The notes beneath the pieces are model-generated. The model worked only from the letters and a program-made list of their open reading frames with translations. It did no database searches and was not told where the DNA came from. 23,454 nt of DNA from Bog-564 sp035509915 (GTDB taxonomy: Bacteria; Actinomycetota; Acidimicrobiia; Acidimicrobiales; UBA8190): contig DATKIB010000002.1 in the NCBI GenBank assembly GCA_035509915.1, forward strand, positions 1 through 23,454, given 5' to 3'. The position numbers and the translations under genes are program-made. Of this stretch, positions 7,894 through 15,992 are shown in pieces; within the stretch, counting starts at the first letter, position 1; every line of letters starts with the position of its first letter.

Positions 7894-10821
7894 TCAGCGG
7901 GCCGTGGCACCGAGGTAGGACTCCACGACCCGTGGGTGGTTGAGGACCTCCTCGGGCGTCCCTTCGGCTACGACTGACCCGGTGTCCAGAGCGACGATGC
8001 GGTCCGCAAGCGAGCGGGCGAGACCCATGTCGTGCTCGATTAGCATCAGGCTGCAACCGAGGCCCACTCGCATGTCGGCCAGCAACGGAGCCAGGGCTTC
8101 GGTCTCGGCCTGGGCCAACCCCGCCGAGGGCTCGTCCAAGAGGACGACCGACGGCCTCTGAGCTGCGATCACCGCCAGCTCGAGCAACCGCCGCAACCCG
8201 GTGGAGAGGTCCGACCCGAGCTGATCCTTGAAATCACCGAGCCCCAGTAGGTCGACGACCTCGTCGGCCGCCGCCGCCACCTGTTTCTCCGCCCGCCTGA
8301 CAGTTGGCGAGCAAAGCATGGTGGGGATGACTCCGGGCGAACGGACTCGCCTCGACACGGCCAGAGAGACCGTCTCTTCGACCGTCAACCCCGGCCAAAG
8401 TCGAGCCGCCTGGAAGGAGCGGCCGAGGCCGAACGCCGCGCGCCGGTGAGCGGGCCAGTCGCTGATGTCGGTTGAGTGCATCGTCACCCGGCCGGCGTCG
8501 GCGCGCAGTTGGCCCGAGATGATCTCGAACACCGTGGTCTTTCCCGCCCCGTTGGGCCCGATGAGCCCGAGGATCTCTCCGTCGTGGAGTTCGAGGCTCA
8601 CATCGTCCACGGCCGTCACGCCACCGAAGCGCTTGGTGACCCCCCTGGTCGAGAGGACCACCCCGCCCCCCCCGCCGGCGGTGCCCTGCTCGTGGACCGG
8701 ATGGCGGGCCCCTCCGAGCAGGACTGAACGCACGGTCTCCTCATGCTCCATGAGCTCTGAGGTCGGGCATCCGAAGACCACCCGGCCCTTTTCCATGAAG
8801 ATCGCCCGTGAGGTCATACGCAGGGCCAGGTTCACCGACTGTTCGACCAAGACGACCGCCGTTCCGCGCTCGTTGATCGCCTTCACGATCTCGAGCAGGG
8901 ACTCGACGACCGTCGGAGCGAGCCCCAACGACAGTTCGTCGATGATGAGCAGCCGGGGCTGGGCAACGAACGCCATCGCTAGGCTCAGCATCTGCTGCTC
9001 TCCGCCCGAGAGGTTCCCCGCAGGTACGTCGAGACGTAGCCCGAGGGCGGGGAAGTACTCCAGCAAGGTCCTGGTCGTCTCCCTCACGTACGCGTCGTCC
9101 TTGTCGTAGAGCCAAGCGGCCAGTCGCAGGTTCTCCGACGTGGTGATTCCCGGGAAGACGCCTCGGTCCCCGGGCACCATGACGATGCCCATTTTCACTA
9201 TCCGATTGGGATCGAGCGTCGTGATCGGTCGCCCGTCGAAGAGCACCTCGCCGCCCGTCGGGACGAGCAGTCCGCACAACGCCTTGGCCAGGGTGGACTT
9301 GCCTGCCCCGTTCGTGCCTAGCACGGCCACCATCTCGCCATCGTCGATGTCGAAGTCGATGCCGAAGAGCACCGGGACGTTGTCGTACCCGGCCGCGATG
9401 CCCCGCGCCACGAGGAGCTTTCCGCCGCCCTCGGCTCGGTCCCGGCGAACCTCGATGTCGGCCTTGACCGACGCATGAAGGCGCTCGATGTCCGTCGTCA
9501 GGTAACGGCCGGAGCGCTGTAGCACGACGATGCCGATGAGGAGCAGTGGGGCGAAGAGCCAGAAGCTGGCGCGGTAACCGAAGTCGGCGCCGATGCCAGC
9601 GGCCAACGTCGTGCCGATGGTACCTACCGGTCCTACCACGAGGATCCCGAGCAAGAACCACAACGTGCTGACGGCGTAGCCGAGCGTCATCAAGCGCGTG
9701 GGCAGGGCGACCGACAGGACCCCGTACACGCCCGCCACTACCCAGGCGGCCGCAGCCATGAAGACGACGTTGGCCGCCGCCGACAGCGCCAGCGTCTGGC
9801 TCACAGCGAGCACGACGACCGCCACGAACGCGACAGCCGCTCCGGCTGTGACCGTGTTCATTGCGCGGGTCGGGTTGGAGCGCAGCAGCCGGGGAAGTAC
9901 GAAGGCGGCCGCCAGCACACCGAGCGCGGCCCCAGCCGAGGAGACGTCGAGCGCCATTCGGCGACTGGCGCCATTCTGGTGGAACACGTTCAGGTACAAC
10001 AGGTTCGTATAGAAGGCGATACCCAAGAAGGCCACCGAAAGGAACGGCAGGGCTCCGTAGAGGGCCTTGATGGAAGGCACGGAGAAGAGAACTCTGGTCG
10101 CCTCGGGCAGCGTGGGTGACGATTCGGCAGCCTGGTGCGCGCCGAGCGTGCCGACCTCGCCCATCTGAGGCTCGCGGCTGAACGGCAGGACGTAGCCTCC
10201 GATCGCCGCAAGGAGTACCGCCAGGCCCGCGAGTGCGAAGAATGGAGCCTGCCAGGCGAGCGCCGTCCCGAAGGCGAAGGCCACAGGTGCCGCGAGCGCG
10301 CCTGCGAAGACCCCGACCACCTGATGAGACAGGATCGCCCGAGTCCGGACTTCGGCGGGGTAGTACTGCGCCAAGGCACCGTGCTGGGTAGAGGTGAGAG
10401 CGCCCGAGATCGATATCACCAGCAAGACCCCGAAATAGAGGATGAGGGTGTTGGTCTCGAGGCCCGCAATCCCGAGGAGCCCCGCAAAAATGGCGAAGAC
10501 CAGGGCCCCGATCATGGCGAAGCGCCATGGGTCGCCCCTGTTCGCTGCCACGGCGACCGGAAGGTCGAGCGCGAACCCGAGCTGGACCTGCTGTGCCCCG
10601 GCAGCAGCCAGCACCGCGAGGCCGGCATGGTACGAGTTCTGGATTCCCACGAGCTGGAGTCCCATCAGCGCACCACCCATCAGCAAGCACGCGTTGAGCG
10701 CCATCAGAACGAGGAGCGGACTCACCGGATAAGGCGCCGTGAGCCGTCGCAGATCGAAGATCGACAGCCCGGCTCGCCGCGGGTGGGAATCGACAGCCAA
10801 GACGGGCTCGGAGAGTGTCAT
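7894..10821 (-). CDS. MFS-like domain fused to two Liv-type ABC ATPases (MFS-LivF-LivG, 975 aa)
   Basis: This single uninterrupted frame encodes three modules. Residues about 30-440 hold 12 hydrophobic helices in two groups of six with a central loop, as in MFS carriers; the usual GxxxDRxGRR loop is degenerate (DLPVAVAANRGDPWR). The first ATPase is LivF-like: Walker A GTNGAGKS 502-509, signature LSGGEQQ near 607, Walker B ending D628-E629 in IIDELSLGLAP. The second is LivG-like: Walker A GPNGAGKT 755-762, signature LSTGLRR, Walker B D896-E897 in LLDEPSAGL, with IEHDM as switch His. All catalytic motifs are intact. The ATG at 10821 lies five bases after the permease stop, with GGGAG about 12 bases upstream, so translation is probably coupled. 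The ATPases should power the LivHM-like permease; the role of the MFS domain is unknown. Confidence 0.9.
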   Translation of the reverse strand: MTLSEPVLAVDSHPRRAGLSIFDLRRLTAPYPVSPLLVLMALNACLLMGGALMGLQLVGIQNSYHAGLAVLAAAGAQQVQLGFALDLPVAVAANRGDPWRFAMIGALVFAIFAGLLGIAGLETNTLILYFGVLLVISISGALTSTQHGALAQYYPAEVRTRAILSHQVVGVFAGALAAPVAFAFGTALAWQAPFFALAGLAVLLAAIGGYVLPFSREPQMGEVGTLGAHQAAESSPTLPEATRVLFSVPSIKALYGALPFLSVAFLGIAFYTNLLYLNVFHQNGASRRMALDVSSAGAALGVLAAAFVLPRLLRSNPTRAMNTVTAGAAVAFVAVVVLAVSQTLALSAAANVVFMAAAAWVVAGVYGVLSVALPTRLMTLGYAVSTLWFLLGILVVGPVGTIGTTLAAGIGADFGYRASFWLFAPLLLIGIVVLQRSGRYLTTDIERLHASVKADIEVRRDRAEGGGKLLVARGIAAGYDNVPVLFGIDFDIDDGEMVAVLGTNGAGKSTLAKALCGLLVPTGGEVLFDGRPITTLDPNRIVKMGIVMVPGDRGVFPGITTSENLRLAAWLYDKDDAYVRETTRTLLEYFPALGLRLDVPAGNLSGGEQQMLSLAMAFVAQPRLLIIDELSLGLAPTVVESLLEIVKAINERGTAVVLVEQSVNLALRMTSRAIFMEKGRVVFGCPTSELMEHEETVRSVLLGGARHPVHEQGTAGGGGGVVLSTRGVTKRFGGVTAVDDVSLELHDGEILGLIGPNGAGKTTVFEIISGQLRADAGRVTMHSTDISDWPAHRRAAFGLGRSFQAARLWPGLTVEETVSLAVSRRVRSPGVIPTMLCSPTVRRAEKQVAAAADEVVDLLGLGDFKDQLGSDLSTGLRRLLELAVIAAQRPSVVLLDEPSAGLAQAETEALAPLLADMRVGLGCSLMLIEHDMGLARSLADRIVALDTGSVVAEGTPEEVLNHPRVVESYLGATAR

Positions 10822-10826
10822 GGCTT

Positions 10827-13082
10827 CTACGAGGGCTCCCTGTCGGACCGTCTGGCGGTCGCGGTCGCGCTCTCGAAGCTCCGAGCCGCTGCCGCCGAGA
10901 CCAGTATGCGCTCCTCGACTTGCCCGTCCACACCTTCGCCCAGGTCCAGACCGCGAACAGTCATACGCCGGCGCCGAGCGGCGAGGGCGAGCAACCAATC
11001 CCGGGCCCGGTACATGATCCCGCCGAGACCCTCGGGGAGGAAGATCAAAAGGAGCAAGATGCCGCCACCGTTGACGAGGGCGGCCCAGCCCGAGGGCAAG
11101 AAGTACGTGGCAGCCCAGACGGCGAACGCGCCGACGACCACGCCGGGCAGCGAGCCCAGCCCTCCGATCACCACCATGGTGAACATCGCAATGTCGATGT
11201 CTGCGGTGAACGAGCCGTTGTTCACGCCTTGCTGCTGGACGACGAAAAGGGCCCCCGCGAACCCGGCGATCGCACCCGAGATCAAGAACGCGGTGAGCTT
11301 CTGCCGGGTCGTGTTCAAGGCCGTGGCCCTGGCGGCGACCTCGTTGTCACGCGTCGCGATGAAGCTCCTACCGATCCGGCTGCGGCGAAGCGATCTCACC
11401 GCCATGAGACAAAGGAAGAACCCGACGAGACAGAAGTAGTAGATGTCCGTGTCGGAGCTGAGAAGAGAAGTGCGTCCGAAGATCGCTGGTCGGCTGGAAG
11501 ATGTGGTCACCAGCCAGGTGAGGTAGTTCGGCGAGAGCACATAGACGGATGCGCAGATGCCGAATGCGAGCGTCGTGACCGCCAGGAACGGGCCCTGCAT
11601 TCGCAGGGCGGGGATCCCGATTACCAGCGCAACCAAAGCCCCGACGAGGACCGCCATGGCCAATGCGGCGAAGAAGTCCCATCCGTGGCGGGAGTAGAGG
11701 TCGCAGGCCACGGCGCCCCCCAACCCGGCGATGCCGAACTGCCCGAGCGAGATCTGGCCGGTCCAGCCGGTGAGGACGAGAAGGGACAGGCCGACGATCG
11801 CATAGACGAGGATGATCGAGGCTAGGTAGGTCTGGCTGTCCGTCAGCATCAACGGCAAGAGGATCGCCACCGTCGCCAGGGCGCATCTCGCAGCTCGAAG
11901 CGACCAACGCACCTCCGGGAGCGCCAGGAGGACGCGCGGGATCGGACGCACCGAGGCCACCGATCGCCAGGTGGACTGGTCCGACTCGGTGATCCTGCTG
12001 TAGCTGCGACGCTGGAGCAGGAGGGCGGCGATGACCACGATCACCAGGGTGGCGTCGACGAAGGTGGTGTTCGAGTAGGTCCAAGTCGCGCCGGCGTCGA
12101 AGATCCCGATGGCGATCGCAGCCACCGCCGTGCGCGGCATGGACTCCATCCGGCCGATCACGGCCGCCGCCAAGATCCGGATCAACACATCGTCGCTGCT
12201 AGCAGTCACGGTGGTGAAGCCTCCGAATCCGACCACCGGGGTCTGGAGCAAGATCGCCACCGTGGAGAGCACCGCCGCCAAGACCCAGACGATCGTGTCC
12301 AGCCGAGGGACCGGGACGCCAAGGAGGACAGCCCGCTCGCCGTTCTCCGACGCCGCCCGGATGGCGAGTCCGTACTTCGAGCGGCGCATGAAGACCGCCA
12401 GGGCGGCCGTGATCACGACGGCGCCGAGGAACGCCACTATGTCGTTGCCCGAGAACACGACCGGGCCGATCGTGAATTGCAGGTGCAGCGGCGTGTTGAA
12501 CGACTGGTGGGCGGCCGCGATAGTGCACGAGGCGTTGGTAGCGGCGTTGCAGAAGAAGTTCGGCACGAGAGCGGCGAGCCCGCCGAGCCCCTGAGCCAGA
12601 CCGATCGTGACGACGGTCAGGATCAGCCGCGAGCTTTGTCGAAAGTGCCGGGGCAGGAGGCTGAGAATCGCTCCGATCATCACCGCCGCCACGATGCCGA
12701 CGAGGCAGGACAGCATGAAGTTCACGCCGTAGGTGACGTTCAGCTCGATGGCGAGGATTGCCGCGATGATCCCCATCTGGGCCTGGGCGAAGTTGATGAT
12801 CCGGTCGGCCCGATAGATCAAGACGATCCCCATGGCGAGCAGGGCGTAGATCGACCCGTAGACCACCCCGAGCAAGACGATCCCGATCGGCAGACCTTTG
12901 GTCAGCGCGTGGTCGAGGATCACCCATGCGCCGACAGCTGCCGCCACCCAGGAGATCTGGTTGCGAGCATGCCAGACGCCGCCGCCGAGACGACCGGTCA
13001 GCGGCTGCGCACGCCGCTCGCCAACCACGGGCTTCGCCCGCCGCCTACGGGAGTTCCCCGCAAGCCGTCCCCCCCACGCCAC
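10827..13082 (-). CDS. Fused LivH-LivM branched-chain amino acid-type ABC permease (751 aa)
   Basis: Both membrane subunits of a Liv-type importer lie in one chain. The LivH half (about 45-360) includes GVVYGSIYALLAMGIVLIYRA-type sequence and NFAQAQMG near residue 100. The LivM half follows, with LTGWTGQISLGQ near residue 440 and the coupling segment SRIGRSFIATRDNEVAARA, where the ATPase docks. The two halves are joined by a basic cytoplasmic linker (RRSYSRITESDQ and on). About 50 mostly polar residues follow the last helix. The GTG at 13082 is the longest start; GTG at 13028 is an alternative, and neither has a strong ribosome site, so the N-terminus is uncertain. It heads the operon whose next gene, five bases on, carries both ATPases. 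Confidence 0.88.
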   Translation of the reverse strand: MAWGGRLAGNSRRRRAKPVVGERRAQPLTGRLGGGVWHARNQISWVAAAVGAWVILDHALTKGLPIGIVLLGVVYGSIYALLAMGIVLIYRADRIINFAQAQMGIIAAILAIELNVTYGVNFMLSCLVGIVAAVMIGAILSLLPRHFRQSSRLILTVVTIGLAQGLGGLAALVPNFFCNAATNASCTIAAAHQSFNTPLHLQFTIGPVVFSGNDIVAFLGAVVITAALAVFMRRSKYGLAIRAASENGERAVLLGVPVPRLDTIVWVLAAVLSTVAILLQTPVVGFGGFTTVTASSDDVLIRILAAAVIGRMESMPRTAVAAIAIGIFDAGATWTYSNTTFVDATLVIVVIAALLLQRRSYSRITESDQSTWRSVASVRPIPRVLLALPEVRWSLRAARCALATVAILLPLMLTDSQTYLASIILVYAIVGLSLLVLTGWTGQISLGQFGIAGLGGAVACDLYSRHGWDFFAALAMAVLVGALVALVIGIPALRMQGPFLAVTTLAFGICASVYVLSPNYLTWLVTTSSSRPAIFGRTSLLSSDTDIYYFCLVGFFLCLMAVRSLRRSRIGRSFIATRDNEVAARATALNTTRQKLTAFLISGAIAGFAGALFVVQQQGVNNGSFTADIDIAMFTMVVIGGLGSLPGVVVGAFAVWAATYFLPSGWAALVNGGGILLLLIFLPEGLGGIMYRARDWLLALAARRRRMTVRGLDLGEGVDGQVEERILVSAAAARSFESATATARRSDREPS

Positions 13083-13307
13083 CTGCGTCTATCGATCGGA
13101 ATGATCGGAATTTATCGGAGCTTGTAGAAACCTGACGATCGACCGCGTCGCAGTCGACCTGACCCGCTCTCGTTTCCCCCTTGTTGCGCCCCTCGTCTCC
13201 CCGCTGTTGGATCGATATCCTGATGCCGCGGCTGTCCGGCCGGCGCGACTCGGGGGCTGAAGGGTGGTCGCCGGGCCCGGGCCGACCTAGAACCAGGAGG
13301 GGGATCG
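13083..13307. promoter_or_regulatory. Divergent regulatory region of the Liv-type transporter
   Basis: This 225-base gap separates the permease operon from the divergent binding-protein gene. It contains three spaced copies of an ATCGGA-type element (13094-13120) close to the permease start, a partly symmetric GGATCGATATCC (13209-13220) and the strong ribosome site AGGAGG (13295-13300), seven bases before the ATG at 13308. No textbook -35/-10 pair stands out on either strand. Shared control of both directions is plausible but inferred. Confidence 0.5.
13094..13120. repeat. Direct repeats GATCGGAAT x2 plus a degenerate third copy
   Basis: GATCGGAAT occurs twice without spacing (13094-13102 and 13103-13111), followed by TTATCGGAG (13112-13120). 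All three share ATCGGA with a period of nine to ten bases, about one helical turn, so a protein could bind one DNA face. It lies 12-38 bases upstream of the GTG at 13082. An operator role is inferred. Confidence 0.6.
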
Positions 13308-14990
13308 ATGCGGCTCAGTGGGCTACTGAATGTTGATGCCCGGCGGCGCGGGATCAGTTTGGTCTTCGCCTGTTCCCTCGCGGCTGCCTCGACCTTGGTG
13401 CTCGGCTCCGTGGCGGCCACCGCGGCCGGCGCTCCGGCGCTTACGAAGATAGGGCCCTCCAACGAAGGCCCGTACCCGTACGCCTACCCGGCCTCGGGCC
13501 ACATCAAGGGGGGAACCGGAACGACCGTGAGCGGGACCGCCTGCACACCCAGCACCCCACAGTTCCCCGGCGCCTACGCAGCGCCTTGCGTGCCCAAGTT
13601 CTCGGGTAACAACGGTGGGGCCACTTACAACGGCGTGGCCTCCAACACGATCACCCTCGCCCAGATCGAGTACCCGACCTCTGCGAACGAGCAGGAGCTA
13701 GCAGCCGAGGCGGCCTCTTTTGGCGCCGCCCCTCAGCCGACCACCACCCAGGTGGAACAGGTCTTCTTGAACTATTTCAACAGCGTCTACGAGCTCTACG
13801 GCCGTCACGTGGTCATCCAGCCGGTCACTGCCACGGGCACCTACGTCGTGGAGACGCTGGGGCAGGGCCAAGCGCAGGCCTGCGCTGATGCCACCACGAT
13901 CGCCGATCAGGTGCACGCCTTCGGTGAGACAGGGATCATGTACGAGACGGAGGCAGGCGGCACCGCTCCATTCTCGCAGTGCGCCGCCAACGACCACCTT
14001 GTCGAGTTCAACGGAGACGGCTACTTCGGCGAGAACATCTTCCAGTCGCAGAACCCTTACGTATGGTCGACCGTCCCCTCGTGCACCAACATCGCTTCCC
14101 AGATGGCCCAGGTGATCGGCACCGAGTTGGCAAGGCACAAGGCCGTCTACGCCGGCGAAGGGAGCCTCAAGAGCTCGGTCCGCAAGTTCGGCATCTTCAT
14201 CCCGAACGTCAACTCCTACATCGGCTGCGACGGTAGCGCGAACAGCACCATGGTCAAGCTGCTCAGGAGCAAGTACCACGTGCCGTTGAGCACAATAGAC
14301 ACCTTCTTCCACTACGACCTCGACATCGCAACCTTCGCACAGTCGGCCCAGCAGGCAATCGTGCAGTTCAAGGCGGCCCACGTCACGACCATCTTGCTCG
14401 CCTGCGACCCCTTCTCGCTGGGGTTCTTGACCAAGGCGGCGGCCGCGCAGAACTACTACCCCGAGTGGCTACTGGAGGGGACCGCGCAGACCGACACCGA
14501 CAACATTGCACAGTCCTACGACCCCGCCGAGGTGGACGGTCACCTCTTCGGGGTGAGCGAGGTCAGCGCCTCGAGCGACATCTACGGGCCGAGCTCGCCG
14601 GCAGGCATTCTGTACCAGAAGCTCACGGGCCACCAGATCCCGAAAGAGACCGACGGCGACTACTCGGAGTTGGTCGAGATCTTCGATGCCCTGCAGGCCG
14701 CCGGGCCGGACCTTACTCCCCAGAACTTGGCGCGTGGCATGCACGCGCTGCCGGTCCTCGGAGCCCCCTCGTACTCGTACGGGGCTTGGAGCTGGAACCA
14801 GGGGCCGACCGGAACGGCGGGAGCCGGCGAGCACAGCTCTCTCATCGACGCCCGCTTCGTGTGGTGGAACGCCAACGCGACGTCGCCGGTGAACGGAATG
14901 ATGGGCACCTTCGTGGCGATCGACAACGGCAAGCGTTGGGGTCTCGGGCAGTGGCCCAAGACGCTGGCGCCGCTCTTCACGAGCAGGTGA
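13308..14990 (+). CDS. Large ABC transporter substrate-binding protein, Liv type (560 aa)
   Basis: The protein has an N-terminal basic stretch and hydrophobic core (residues 1-42), a probable Sec signal ending near AATAAGA, with no lipobox Cys. The mature part resembles the type I binding proteins of amino acid/amide ABC importers: an early VASNTITLAQIEYPT strand-loop, a central FGIFIPNVNSYIG hinge-like region, AHVTTILLACDPFS, and a late YSELVEIFDALQAAGPDLTPQNLARGM helix. At 560 residues it is longer than the usual ~400, mostly through an N-terminal Gly/Thr/Pro-rich segment. The start has an excellent AGGAGG seven bases upstream. It is divergent from the fused permease and probably an alternative binding protein for the same transporter. 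Substrate not predictable. Confidence 0.85.
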   Translation: MRLSGLLNVDARRRGISLVFACSLAAASTLVLGSVAATAAGAPALTKIGPSNEGPYPYAYPASGHIKGGTGTTVSGTACTPSTPQFPGAYAAPCVPKFSGNNGGATYNGVASNTITLAQIEYPTSANEQELAAEAASFGAAPQPTTTQVEQVFLNYFNSVYELYGRHVVIQPVTATGTYVVETLGQGQAQACADATTIADQVHAFGETGIMYETEAGGTAPFSQCAANDHLVEFNGDGYFGENIFQSQNPYVWSTVPSCTNIASQMAQVIGTELARHKAVYAGEGSLKSSVRKFGIFIPNVNSYIGCDGSANSTMVKLLRSKYHVPLSTIDTFFHYDLDIATFAQSAQQAIVQFKAAHVTTILLACDPFSLGFLTKAAAAQNYYPEWLLEGTAQTDTDNIAQSYDPAEVDGHLFGVSEVSASSDIYGPSSPAGILYQKLTGHQIPKETDGDYSELVEIFDALQAAGPDLTPQNLARGMHALPVLGAPSYSYGAWSWNQGPTGTAGAGEHSSLIDARFVWWNANATSPVNGMMGTFVAIDNGKRWGLGQWPKTLAPLFTSR

Positions 14991-15000
14991 CCGGGGGGTC

Positions 15001-15050
15001 GTGAGCTGTTGCTCGCTTGCTGAGCCTGCGCACCCGTGGCCGTGGCTCAG
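15001..15050 (+). terminator. Two stem-loops after the binding-protein gene
   Basis: The first, GTGAGC-TGTT-GCTCGC (15001-15016), gives six pairs including one G-T pair with a four-base loop, starting ten bases after the stop codon. The second pairs CTGAGCC (15020-15026) with GGCTCAG (15044-15050) around a 17-base loop. No T-tract follows. They could end the binding-protein transcript before the reductase gene; this role is inferred. Confidence 0.5.
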
Positions 15051-15073
15051 GTCGCAGGCGGGCCCCCCACGGG

Positions 15074-15079
15074 TACAGT
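15074..15079 (+). promoter_or_regulatory. Possible -10 element (TACAGT) of a leaderless gene
   Basis: TACAGT fits the actinobacterial -10 pattern TAnnnT and lies seven bases before the ATG at 15087. That spacing is what a leaderless transcript needs, and the ATG has no ribosome site. No clear -35 is seen. Confidence 0.35.
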
Positions 15080-15086
15080 CGCCGCG

Positions 15087-15962
15087 ATGATCGAGCGGGC
15101 GTCCTTCGGGCATACCGGGCATCTGAGCAGCCGCGTCGTCTTCGGCGCCGCCGCACTGGGCACCACGACCCAGGAGCGAGCCGATCAGGTGCTGCCGGTG
15201 CTGCGCGAGTTCGGTGTGAACCACCTGGACACAGCTGCCGCCTACGGCGACTCGGAGCTGCGCCTGGCGCCGTGGCTCGCCGCGCACCGTGATGAGTTCT
15301 TCGTGGCCACCAAGACCGGGGACCGCAGCGGGCCGGCGGCCAGGGCCAGCCTCGAGCTCTCGCTCGAACGGCTCGGCGTCGACCATGTAGACCTCGTGCA
15401 GCTGCACAACTTGGTCGAGCCCGACGAGTGGGAGGTGGCGCACGCCCCGGGCGGTGCCGTCGAGGCGTTGGCCCACGCTCGCGACGAGGGACTCACCCGT
15501 TTCATCGGCGTCACTGGACACGGCCTGCGCATCGCCGCCACACACCGGCGAAGCCTCGAGCGCTTCGACTTCGACTCGGTGCTCCTGCCCTACAACGCCG
15601 CGCTGCTCGCCGATCCGGCCTACCGTGCCGAGGTCGAGGCCCTCCTCGAGACGTGCGCAGCGCGAGGCGTCGCCGTGCAGGCCATCAAGGCGGTGGCGCG
15701 CCGGCGGTGGCCCGAGGACCACCAGGGCCAGCGCTTCAGCTGGTACGAGCCCCTGCCCGCCGGTGAGGAGTTGCGGCGCGCCGTGGCCTTCGTGCTGTCG
15801 CAGCCCCAGCTGTTCCTGAACAGCTCGAGCGACCTCCGCCTGTTGCGCCCGACCCTGGAGGCAGCCGGCGCGCCGGCACCCACCTCCGATGAGCTCGCAC
15901 GAGACCTCCGCGTCCTCGACGTGCAGCCCCTGTTCGACGGGGCAGCCCTCGACCGCATCTGA
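15087..15962 (+). CDS. Aldo/keto reductase family protein (291 aa)
   Basis: An NAD(P)H-dependent oxidoreductase of the (beta/alpha)8 type. All four residues of the family catalytic set are visible: D48 and Y53 in HLDTAAAYGDSE, K76 in FVATKTGDR, and H107 in VDLVQLHN. The segment RFIGVTGHG near 150 is the usual strand before the cofactor site. The C-terminal part is a little short compared with typical ~320-residue members. The ATG at 15087 starts just before the conserved SFGHTG; an upstream GTG at 15036 would add 17 non-conserved residues. There is no signal peptide, so it acts in the cytosol. It stands alone, with stem-loops before it and a convergent kinase gene 30 bases after it. Substrate unknown. 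Confidence 0.88.
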   Translation: MIERASFGHTGHLSSRVVFGAAALGTTTQERADQVLPVLREFGVNHLDTAAAYGDSELRLAPWLAAHRDEFFVATKTGDRSGPAARASLELSLERLGVDHVDLVQLHNLVEPDEWEVAHAPGGAVEALAHARDEGLTRFIGVTGHGLRIAATHRRSLERFDFDSVLLPYNAALLADPAYRAEVEALLETCAARGVAVQAIKAVARRRWPEDHQGQRFSWYEPLPAGEELRRAVAFVLSQPQLFLNSSSDLRLLRPTLEAAGAPAPTSDELARDLRVLDVQPLFDGAALDRI

Positions 15963-15992
15963 GCCTCGTTCATCTCGCTGCTGCACCGTTTC

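Noticed and set aside
8741..10933. 730-codon minus-strand open frame overlapping the MFS-ATPase fusion
   Set aside because: It lies in another frame of the same strand, with Arg/Pro/Gly-rich sequence and no domains; the MFS and ATPase motifs are all in the 7894-10821 frame.
10135..11825. Long plus-strand frames opposite the permease and MFS-ATPase genes
   Set aside because: Highly charged, Glu/Arg/Gly/Pro-rich shadows opposite clear membrane proteins; no start signals or domains.
14469..15986. 505-codon minus-strand open frame across the binding-protein end and the aldo/keto reductase
   Set aside because: It crosses two well-supported plus-strand genes and shows only low-complexity shadow sequence.
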